Shown here: positions 7,886 to 14,431 of the stretch, in pieces | Numbering within the stretch: the stretch's first letter is position 1 | Layout of the letters: each line of letters opens with the position of its first letter | Assembly: GCA_031552355.1 (NCBI GenBank) | Contig: JAVBMO010000045.1 | Coordinates: forward strand, 1 to 14,431 | Source: JAVBMO01 sp031552355 | GTDB taxonomy: Bacteria > Bacteroidota > Bacteroidia > Bacteroidales > P3 | DNA length: 14,431 nucleotides | Direction of reading: 5' to 3' | The notes under the pieces: model-generated | What the model was told of the DNA's origin: nothing | The model's input: only the letters and a program-made list of their open reading frames with translations | The model's database searches: none | Made by a program: the position numbers and the translations under genes

Positions 7886-7922
7886 TTAAAGACGAATACT
7901 GATTTTCAGTATTCGTCTTTAA
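7886..7922 (-). terminator. Perfect 17-bp hairpin after clpC, probable terminator
   Basis: TTAAAGACGAATACTGA (7886-7902) and its exact reverse complement (7906-7922) flank a 3-nt loop. It begins 3 bp after the clpC stop codon. In the direction of clpC transcription the hairpin ends in a T-rich stretch (CTTTAATTTAT), as expected for an intrinsic terminator, although the T run is interrupted. A stem of this length cannot reasonably be chance. Confidence 0.75.
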
Positions 7923-7925
7923 AAA

Positions 7926-10523
7926 TTAGTTAGCAACTACTTTTTTGCCTTTTTTCTTTGAAGTTTCAACCTTAACTTTAATGATAGGATCTTCAAATTC
8001 ACCTTGCTTTTCAGCCTGTATCAAAATTTTATCGCCTTCGGATAATTTTGTTTTAATCATTTCTTCAGCCAGTTCATCTTCCACATAACGCTGAATAGCT
8101 CTTTTCAAAGGACGGGCGCCAAAATCAGGGTCCCAACCTTTTTCTATCAAAAAATCTTTGGCTTCTTCGCTCAATTCCAAAGTGTAGCCCATTTTTGCAA
8201 TGCGGTCTTTTAGTCCTCGTAATTCAATATCAATAATTTTGTGGATATCTTCACGCTCAAGGCTATTAAAAACAATTACATCATCAATACGGTTCAAAAA
8301 TTCAGGTGCAAAGGCTTTTTTCAAGGCATTTTCAATAACACCTTTTTCCATGGTTTCTTTGTTTTTTTCCCTCGAAGAAGTACTAAATCCAACACCCACG
8401 CCAAAATCTTTCAGCTGGCGTGAACCAATATTTGAAGTCATAATAATCAAAGTATTTTTGAAATCTACTTTGCGGCCTAAACCGTCGGTCAATTGTCCAT
8501 CGTCCAAAACTTGTAGCAACAAGTTGAAAACATCGGGATGAGCTTTTTCAATTTCGTCTAAAAGAACGATAGAATAGGGCTTGCGACGTACTTTTTCAGT
8601 CAGCTGCCCACCTTCTTCATAACCCACATAACCCGGAGGCGCGCCAATCAAACGCGATACGGCAAATTTTTCCATATATTCGCTCATATCCACACGAATC
8701 ATGGCGTTTTCGGAATCGAACAAATATTTTGCCAAAACCTTTGCCAAATAAGTTTTTCCAACACCTGTGGGCCCTAAGAAAATCAACGAACCTATGGGTT
8801 TATTCGGATCTTTCAAGCCCACACGGTTACGGCGAATGGCTTTCACCACTTTCCTGATGGCTTCGTTTTGCCCTATCACAGAATCTTCCAAATCCGATTC
8901 CATGGAAATAAGGCGGTCGGTTTCGCTTTGTGCAATTCTTTGCACAGGAACACCTGACATCATAGCCACAACTTCGGCCACATCTTGATCTGTAACTTCT
9001 ATTCTGTTATCTTTTAAATCATTCAACCATTTGTCTTTATGAGCGTTCAGCTGAATGTTTAATTTACGTTCTTCATCGCGGTAAGTTGCTGCATCGTTGT
9101 AGTTTTTTTGTTGAACAGCTTCCCGTTTTAAATCTACCACAGCTGCAATTTCTTTTTCCAAACGAACGATATCGTCAGGAACATCCATGTGGTTAATGTG
9201 TACACGTGAACCGGCTTCGTCCAAAGCATCTATGGCTTTGTCGGGCAGCAAACGATCTGTTATATAACGGTTTGTCAATTGAATACAGGCATTTAAAGCC
9301 GCTTCGGTGTAAGTTACCAAATGGTGATCCTCGTATTTGCTTTTGATATTATTCAAAATTTCAAAAGTTTCCTCAGGTGTGGTAGCTTCCACAAAAACCT
9401 TTTGAAAACGGCGTTCTAACGCACCGTCTTTTTCAATGTATTGCCTGTATTCGTCCAGAGTGGTGGCGCCAATACATTGTATTTCGCCCCGAGCCAAAGC
9501 CGGTTTGAACATATTGGATGCATCCAAAGAACCGGAAGCATTTCCGGCGCCAACAATTGTATGGATTTCGTCTATGAAAACAATCACATCGGGATTGCGC
9601 TCCAATTCATGAAGAATGGCTTTCATACGTTCCTCAAACTGTCCTCGGTATTTGGTTCCAGCCACTAAAGAAGCTAAATCCAAAGTAATCACCCTCTTGT
9701 TGAAAAGCGTTCTGGGAACTTTGTGCTCAGTGATACGAATTGCCAAACCTTCGGCAATGGCGGATTTACCTACGCCGGGCTCGCCAATCAAAATAGGATT
9801 GTTCTTTTTGCGGCGGCTCAAGATTTGTGCAATGCGTTCCAACTCTTTTTCCCGCCCTACAATTGGATCCAAACGGCCTTCTTCGGCAGCACGAGTCAAG
9901 TCTTTTCCGAAATTATCCAAGGCAGGGGTTTTGCTTCGTGGATCGCCATGAGATTGCTGTCCACCCGAAGGATTGCCGGATGCTGAAAAATTGTCGTTAT
10001 CACGTTCTTCCTCATCATCGTACTCAAAATCGGAATTTCTTTCATTTTTAGGATTATCCGGCATTGAATCTTGAAAAGGTGTATGGGTGTTGCTCAACAA
10101 ACGCTGTACTTTGTCATAATCAATTCCGGCTTTTTTTAATAAATTTGAAACAATATTTTCATTTTCTACTAAAATAGCCAGCAAAATATGTTCTGTACCT
10201 ATTACAGTGCTTTTGTGCTTTGTGGCTTCCAAAAATGATAAGCGAAGTACATTTTCGGTTTGCCTGAGGACCGGTAGTTCTGATTGTGTTTGGGAAGTTC
10301 CGGTAGAAGTGTTTTGCATGCTAACACTCTTTTCTATAGAGCGTTTTAATTGAATGGTATCAACATCTAAATCCAATAAAATTTTAATGGCCATACTACT
10401 TTCTTCCCTAAGTATTCCCAAAAAAATATGTTCCACACCGACAAAATCGCTTCTTAAACGGATAGCTTCGTCATGGCTGTATGCAATGGATGCTTTTGCA
10501 TGTTTTGTAAATTTTGCTTCCAT
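7926..10523 (-). CDS. clpC: ATP-dependent Clp unfoldase ClpC (ClpA/MecB-type AAA+)
   Basis: An 865-residue class I Clp/Hsp100 ATPase that unfolds proteins and feeds them to ClpP in the cytoplasm. In order: two Clp N-terminal repeats (about 5-145), an acidic low-complexity linker (about 150-196), and AAA domain 1 with Walker A GEPGVGKS (247-254) and Walker B VIVFIDEI (313-320). A UVR-type coiled segment follows (about 464-493), then AAA domain 2 with Walker A GPTGVGKT (584-591) and Walker B (about 652-661). GVGF at 710-713 matches the ClpP-docking loop. The UVR segment separates it from ClpA, and the short middle domain from ClpB. The frame opens at 10580, but those 19 extra residues are atypical; ATG at 10523 gives the usual MEAKFT start. 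Expression is probably from the promoter at 10607-10639, which carries dyad symmetry that could bind a repressor. Adaptor use is unknown. Confidence 0.95.
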   Translation of the reverse strand: MEAKFTKHAKASIAYSHDEAIRLRSDFVGVEHIFLGILREESSMAIKILLDLDVDTIQLKRSIEKSVSMQNTSTGTSQTQSELPVLRQTENVLRLSFLEATKHKSTVIGTEHILLAILVENENIVSNLLKKAGIDYDKVQRLLSNTHTPFQDSMPDNPKNERNSDFEYDDEEERDNDNFSASGNPSGGQQSHGDPRSKTPALDNFGKDLTRAAEEGRLDPIVGREKELERIAQILSRRKKNNPILIGEPGVGKSAIAEGLAIRITEHKVPRTLFNKRVITLDLASLVAGTKYRGQFEERMKAILHELERNPDVIVFIDEIHTIVGAGNASGSLDASNMFKPALARGEIQCIGATTLDEYRQYIEKDGALERRFQKVFVEATTPEETFEILNNIKSKYEDHHLVTYTEAALNACIQLTNRYITDRLLPDKAIDALDEAGSRVHINHMDVPDDIVRLEKEIAAVVDLKREAVQQKNYNDAATYRDEERKLNIQLNAHKDKWLNDLKDNRIEVTDQDVAEVVAMMSGVPVQRIAQSETDRLISMESDLEDSVIGQNEAIRKVVKAIRRNRVGLKDPNKPIGSLIFLGPTGVGKTYLAKVLAKYLFDSENAMIRVDMSEYMEKFAVSRLIGAPPGYVGYEEGGQLTEKVRRKPYSIVLLDEIEKAHPDVFNLLLQVLDDGQLTDGLGRKVDFKNTLIIMTSNIGSRQLKDFGVGVGFSTSSREKNKETMEKGVIENALKKAFAPEFLNRIDDVIVFNSLEREDIHKIIDIELRGLKDRIAKMGYTLELSEEAKDFLIEKGWDPDFGARPLKRAIQRYVEDELAEEMIKTKLSEGDKILIQAEKQGEFEDPIIKVKVETSKKKGKKVVAN

Positions 10524-10606
10524 AATATATAAAAAGAGTCCAAAACTCTCATTTTTAACTGAATTAAACTGAAATTTCAATATTCAAATTCTATGCCATA
10601 GGGAAA

Positions 10607-10639
10607 CAAAATTACATACAATGACATTTTGTCACTCAA
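10607..10639 (-). promoter_or_regulatory. clpC: Predicted clpC promoter (Bacteroidota type)
   Basis: On the minus strand, TTG (10639-10637), a 22-bp spacer and TAATTTTG (10614-10607) fit the TTG / TAnnTTTG consensus. It is the only TAnnTTTG match I found between clpC and gyrA on this strand. The leader would be about 75-80 nt. It contains a small hairpin, AGAGT/ACTCT (10535-10549), which on the transcript is followed by a T run just before the start codon. Confidence 0.6.
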
Positions 10640-10646
10640 TGTATGT
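10614..10646. promoter_or_regulatory. Composite dyad inside the clpC promoter, candidate operator
   Basis: Outer arms ACATACAATGA (10614-10624) and TCAATGTATGT (10636-10646) are inverted repeats matching at 10 of 11 positions. Within and overlapping them lies TGACA-TTT-TGTCA (10622-10634), whose centre is shifted by 2 bp. Together they fill the spacer and touch both the -33 and -7 elements of the predicted clpC promoter, where a bound repressor would block polymerase. The regulator is unknown. Confidence 0.45.
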
Positions 10647-10675
10647 GTTTTTATTATTAACAGGACTTTGTTGAT

Positions 10676-10689
10676 AAGAAAGCTTTCTT
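10676..10689. promoter_or_regulatory. Perfect 14-bp palindrome upstream of gyrA
   Basis: AAGAAAGCTTTCTT is its own reverse complement. It lies 17 bp upstream of the predicted gyrA -33 element and about 37 bp beyond the clpC -33 element, so a bound protein could influence either gene. About one such palindrome is expected by chance in an AT-rich window of this size, so only its position is suggestive. Confidence 0.3.
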
Positions 10690-10706
10690 TGGCCAAGTTC
10701 AAACAC

Positions 10707-10737
10707 TTCTTAAATCGCATTATTTTTTGTATCTTTG
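10707..10737 (+). promoter_or_regulatory. gyrA: Predicted gyrA promoter (Bacteroidota type)
   Basis: TATCTTTG at 10730-10737 is a perfect TAnnTTTG element. TTC at 10707-10709 lies 20 bp upstream in the -33 position, the same near-match and spacing as the predicted argS promoter. The leader to the ATG at 10783 would be about 40 nt. Confidence 0.65.
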
Positions 10738-10782
10738 CATAATAAATTTTTTACTAAAAGTACTATTTAATTGTAAGTAAGA

Positions 10783-13317
10783 ATGGAGATTGAAGGCGAA
10801 AAAATTGTTCGGGTAGATATTGAAAGTCAAATGAAATCGGCATATATTGATTATGCCATGTCTGTTATTGTTTCCCGTGCTTTACCCGACGTTCGTGATG
10901 GTTTAAAACCCGTACACAGAAGAATATTGTTTGCCATGAATGATATGGGCATGCAGTATAACAAACCTCATAAAAAATCAGCAAGAATAGTAGGGGAGGT
11001 GCTTGGTAAGTACCACCCACACGGCGATAGCTCGGTTTATTCTGCCATGGTGCGTATGGCCCAGGAATGGTCGTTACGCTATTTATTGGTGGACGGACAG
11101 GGAAACTTTGGTTCGGTGGACGGCGACGAGCCTGCGGCCATGCGTTATACCGAAGCACGTTTGTCGCGTTTGGCAGACGAACTTTTGGCAGATATTGACA
11201 AAGATACTGTTGATTTTCAACTTAACTTTGATGATTCTTTGCAAGAGCCTACAGTACTTCCCACACGTTTGCCCAATTTGTTGGTAAACGGTTCTTCAGG
11301 TATTGCTGTTGGGATGGCTACCAATATGGCGCCTCACAATTTGACCGAGGTTATCAATGGAATTATTGCTTATATAGATAATGAGAATATTACTATTGAG
11401 GAATTGATGCACTATATCAAAGCGCCGGATTTTCCTACAGGTGGAATTATTTATGGCTACAGTGGTGTTCGTGAAGCTTTTGAAACCGGCCGTGGACGTA
11501 TTGTTCAACGTGCCGAAGCCAAAATAGAACCCGATACCAATGGAAAAGATGCCATTATTGTAACCAGCGTTCCTTATCAAGTCACCAAGTCGGAAATGAT
11601 TAAGAAACAGGCCGATTTGGTAAAAGAGGGTAGAATAGAAGGTATTACCGATATTCGTGACGAATCGGATGACAGCGGAGTACGTATTGTTTATCAGTTA
11701 AGAAAGGATGTTGTTCCCAATGTTATTTTGAACAAATTGTTCCAATATTCGGAATTGCAAACTTCGTTCAGCGTAAACAATATTGCTTTGGTTAAAGGCC
11801 GTCCGGTCATGTTGAATTTAAAGGATATTATCACGCATTTTGTCGATCACCGGATTGAAGTCATTACACGCCGTACCAAATTTGAATTGGCTGAAGCCGA
11901 AAAGCGCGCCCATATTTTGGAAGGTTTGCTGAAAGCTTTGGATTTCATCGACGAAATTATTGCTATTATCCGCGCATCGGAATCGGTTGATGAAGCCCGC
12001 AATACTTTAATGGAACGTTTTGGATTTTCCGATATACAATCCAGAGCCATTGTCGATATGCGTTTGCGCCAATTGGCAGGTTTGGAAAGAATTAAACTGA
12101 AAGCCGAATACGACGAATTGATGCTCTTTATTGCACGTTGCAAAGAAATTTTGGAAAACCATAGCGTTTTAATGCAAATTGTGAAAGATGAGTTATTGAA
12201 TATCAAGGAGAAATTTGGTGACGAAAGAAGAAGCCGCATTGAATATTCCGCATCGGATTTCAGAGTGGAAGATACCATTGCAGACGAAGATGTGGTGATT
12301 ACCATTTCACACTTGGGCTATATTAAACGTACACCTTTGACGGAATACAGAAAACAAAACCGTGGTGGAGTCGGTTCACGTGGAAGCAATACCCGTGAAG
12401 AAGATTTTGTAGAATACCTATTTGTAGCTTCCATGCACAATTATATGTTGTTCTTCACCGAAAAAGGAAAATGTTTCTGGATGAGGGTTTTTGAAATTCC
12501 GGAAGGGACGAAAATATCCAAAGGTAGAGCCATCCAAAACCTTATCAATATTGATTCTGAGGATAAAGTGAAGGCTTATATCAATATAAAAGATTTAAAA
12601 GACGAAGAATATATTAATAACAACTTTATTATTCTTTGCACCAAACGTGGTATTATTAAGAAAACTTCTTTGGAAGCTTATTCACGTCCACGCCAAAACG
12701 GTATTGCCGCTGTAACTATCCGAGAAGGAGACGAACTGTTGGAAGCAAAACTTACCAACGGAAGTTGTGAAGTGATGATGGCGCTTCGCTCCGGAAAAGC
12801 TTTGCGCTTTAACGAAAAAACCGTTCGACCGATGGGACGTAATGCTTCGGGTGTAAAAGGAATTACCTTACAACATGAAAATGATGAAGTTGTGGGTATG
12901 GTTTGTGTCGATAACGGTCATTACGATATATTGGTAGTTTCTGAAAAAGGATACGGAAAACGTTCTAAATTGGACGATTACCGCGAAACTAATCGTGGCG
13001 GAAAAGGAGTGAAGACCATTAATATTACCGAGAAAACGGGACAATTAATAGCCATTGCCAACGTTACAGATCAAGATGATTTGATGATTATCAACAAATC
13101 GGGCATAACTATCCGTTTGGGTGTTGCCGATTTGCGTGTGTTGGGAAGAGCTACCCAAGGTGTCCGCCTTATCAATTTACGCGAAAACGACGAAATTGCA
13201 TCTATAGCCAAAATAGATGTGGACGAAACTGAAGAAAATATTGAAGACGGTGAAGTTTTGGAAGAAAACAATACGGAAGAAACTGCAACCGAAAACAATA
13301 CAGAAACAGAAGCTTAA
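10783..13317 (+). CDS. gyrA: DNA gyrase subunit A
   Basis: An 844-residue type IIA topoisomerase subunit that breaks and rejoins DNA so that, with GyrB and ATP, negative supercoils are introduced. The N-terminal part follows E. coli numbering closely: catalytic Tyr122 in AAMRYTEARL and the quinolone-determining region HPHGDSSVYSAMVRMAQ, with Ser83 present and Ser, not Asp, at 87. The C-terminal wrapping domain (about 500-810) has repeated blade motifs and a GyrA box reading QNRGGVG (525-531), a variant of QRRGGKG. A further NRGGKG occurs in a later blade. The last 33 residues (812-844) form an acidic tail with 15 Asp/Glu and no basic residue. The GyrA box and AAMRYTE favour GyrA over ParC. 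An exported TPR-like gene follows after 23 bp, probably in the same transcript. Confidence 0.96.
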   Translation: MEIEGEKIVRVDIESQMKSAYIDYAMSVIVSRALPDVRDGLKPVHRRILFAMNDMGMQYNKPHKKSARIVGEVLGKYHPHGDSSVYSAMVRMAQEWSLRYLLVDGQGNFGSVDGDEPAAMRYTEARLSRLADELLADIDKDTVDFQLNFDDSLQEPTVLPTRLPNLLVNGSSGIAVGMATNMAPHNLTEVINGIIAYIDNENITIEELMHYIKAPDFPTGGIIYGYSGVREAFETGRGRIVQRAEAKIEPDTNGKDAIIVTSVPYQVTKSEMIKKQADLVKEGRIEGITDIRDESDDSGVRIVYQLRKDVVPNVILNKLFQYSELQTSFSVNNIALVKGRPVMLNLKDIITHFVDHRIEVITRRTKFELAEAEKRAHILEGLLKALDFIDEIIAIIRASESVDEARNTLMERFGFSDIQSRAIVDMRLRQLAGLERIKLKAEYDELMLFIARCKEILENHSVLMQIVKDELLNIKEKFGDERRSRIEYSASDFRVEDTIADEDVVITISHLGYIKRTPLTEYRKQNRGGVGSRGSNTREEDFVEYLFVASMHNYMLFFTEKGKCFWMRVFEIPEGTKISKGRAIQNLINIDSEDKVKAYINIKDLKDEEYINNNFIILCTKRGIIKKTSLEAYSRPRQNGIAAVTIREGDELLEAKLTNGSCEVMMALRSGKALRFNEKTVRPMGRNASGVKGITLQHENDEVVGMVCVDNGHYDILVVSEKGYGKRSKLDDYRETNRGGKGVKTINITEKTGQLIAIANVTDQDDLMIINKSGITIRLGVADLRVLGRATQGVRLINLRENDEIASIAKIDVDETEENIEDGEVLEENNTEETATENNTETEA

Positions 13318-13340
13318 TACAAATCAAAACAACCAAAATT

Positions 13341-14431
13341 ATGAAAAAATTATTCTTAACTATTACATTGGTGGCTACATCAGTAGCTTTGAATGCTCAA
13401 TCGGTAAAATTGCAAAGTGCAATTTCCGATTCAAAAAACGACCGATTGGACAAAGCAAAGGCCAATATTGATGAAGCTTGTGAGCACGAAGGCACCAAAG
13501 ATGATCCGAAAACATGGCGCTACAAAGCTGAAATTTATTATAAAATTGGTACAACTACCAAAGATAAATTCAAAAATTTGGATCCCAATGCCATGCAAGT
13601 CGCTTACGAAGCGGCTGCAAAATCCATTCAATTGGACACTGAAAAAGAGTTCTTCAACAATAACTATGCAACAATCAAAAATATTACGGTTTACTACTAT
13701 AATCAAGGGGTTGATGGCTTCAATAACAAAGATTACAACTTGGCTATGAGTGCCTTTGAAAAAGTAGGAAACATGAGTAAAACCATTGGCGATGCCAAAG
13801 GTATGGGCGATGGTTACTACAATGCTGCTGTTGCTGCAGAACAATTGAAAGACAAAGAAAAAGCGGCAAAAATTTACAATGAATTGGTGAAAATAAATTA
13901 TGCTAATCCAAATGTATATGCTATTGTTTATCAGTCGTATAAAGATTCTAAAGAAACAGACAAAGCATTGGCTGTTGCCGAAAAATCGGCCGCTGTAGGT
14001 GAAAAACTGCAAGCTCAACCTAAACAACCAGGAAAAACTGTGGTTACCTATGTTTACTATTTTCCATTGTTAGATGCTTATTTTTCAGCAGGTAACACAG
14101 CCAAAGCCGAAGAAATAATTACTAAAATATTGGAAACAGAACCCAATAATCCGGATGTTTTGAATAAAATCGGTTCAGTTTTAGAAGGTGCAGGAAAAGC
14201 AGATGAAGCTAAAGCTAAATATGAAGCTTCTTTACTTCTGAAAGCTGAACAATATGAAGCCAACTATAATATTGGTGCTTGGTTTTTTAACAGGGGAGTA
14301 GATAAAATGGAAGAAGCTAATAAAGTGCCATTAAGTGATAAAACAGGTGCTTATGACAAGTTAAAAGCAGAATCCATCAAATATTTCAACGATGCAGTTC
14401 CTTATTTGGAAAATTCCTTGAAATATAAGCC
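13341..14431 (+). CDS. Exported TPR-like repeat protein (partial, runs off the window)
   Basis: An open frame of 363 codons continues past the right edge, so the C-terminus is missing. Residues 1-20 form a signal peptide (MKKLFLTITLVATSVALNAQ, cleavage likely before Ser21), so the protein is exported, probably to the periplasm. The rest is helical and rich in Ala, Lys, Glu, Asn and Tyr. It shows TPR-like repeats, clearest in EPNNPDVLNKIGSVLEGAGK (about residues 267-286) and the following YEASLLLKAEQYEANYNIGA; earlier units near YEAAAKSIQLD and YNEAAV-like stretches are weaker. TPR proteins are usually scaffolds, and no enzymatic motif is visible. The start is 23 bp after the gyrA stop, with no promoter or terminator between, suggesting co-transcription. 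A TPR protein behind gyrA recurs in Bacteroidota as I recall it. Its role is unknown. Confidence 0.88.
   Translation, partial: MKKLFLTITLVATSVALNAQSVKLQSAISDSKNDRLDKAKANIDEACEHEGTKDDPKTWRYKAEIYYKIGTTTKDKFKNLDPNAMQVAYEAAAKSIQLDTEKEFFNNNYATIKNITVYYYNQGVDGFNNKDYNLAMSAFEKVGNMSKTIGDAKGMGDGYYNAAVAAEQLKDKEKAAKIYNELVKINYANPNVYAIVYQSYKDSKETDKALAVAEKSAAVGEKLQAQPKQPGKTVVTYVYYFPLLDAYFSAGNTAKAEEIITKILETEPNNPDVLNKIGSVLEGAGKADEAKAKYEASLLLKAEQYEANYNIGAWFFNRGVDKMEEANKVPLSDKTGAYDKLKAESIKYFNDAVPYLENSLKYK

Noticed and set aside
10524..10580. Upstream start of clpC at 10580
   Set aside because: The 19 added residues are atypical for ClpC, whereas ATG at 10523 gives the familiar MEAKF start.
10783..13317. Annotation as ParC instead of GyrA
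   Set aside because: AAMRYTEARL, E. coli-like GyrA numbering to Tyr122, GyrA-box-like motifs and normal GyrA length all favour gyrase.
13431..14027. A 198-codon minus-strand open frame opposite the TPR-like gene
   Set aside because: It looks hydrophobic (Phe/Ile/Val) only because it mirrors Lys/Asn/Glu codons of the sense gene, which has a signal peptide and continuous coding.

Overview
This is an ordinary chromosomal window from an AT-rich member of the Bacteroidota, most likely class Bacteroidia. Four things suggest this. The promoters match the Bacteroidota TTG / TAnnTTTG pattern rather than -35/-10. Start codons lack Shine-Dalgarno sequences. There is a lipoprotein metalloprotease of the DUF5117/DUF5118/DUF4953 type. 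ClpC and GyrA are divergent, with a secreted TPR-like protein behind gyrA, an arrangement I recall from Bacteroides-type genomes. I see no tRNA, rRNA, CRISPR array, insertion sequence, prophage gene or obvious island boundary.

Layout. Minus strand, 76-3963: a MATE-family multidrug exporter followed, 78 bp downstream, by a large zinc metalloprotease lipoprotein; they may be co-transcribed. A divergent promoter region (3964-4218) separates them from plus-strand argS (arginyl-tRNA synthetase) and sbcD (SbcCD nuclease subunit), 4219-7359. sbcD converges on minus-strand rlmH (23S rRNA pseudouridine methyltransferase), which lies downstream of minus-strand clpC (AAA+ unfoldase). A perfect 17-bp hairpin sits between clpC and rlmH. 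A 259-bp divergent region (10524-10782) holds the clpC and gyrA promoters and several dyads. gyrA and an exported TPR-like protein, cut by the window end, fill the right side.

The genes cover translation (argS, rlmH), DNA topology and repair (gyrA, sbcD), protein quality control (clpC, metalloprotease) and efflux (MATE). Apart from the likely transcription units they do not form one visible pathway. I found no new multi-gene system. The less ordinary signals are non-coding: dyad symmetry inside the clpC promoter, the clpC/rlmH hairpin, and degenerate 7-bp tandem repeats in two intergenic gaps. A possible 33-codon basic ORF lies between MATE and argS. Promoter positions were used to correct three gene starts (MATE, argS, clpC).
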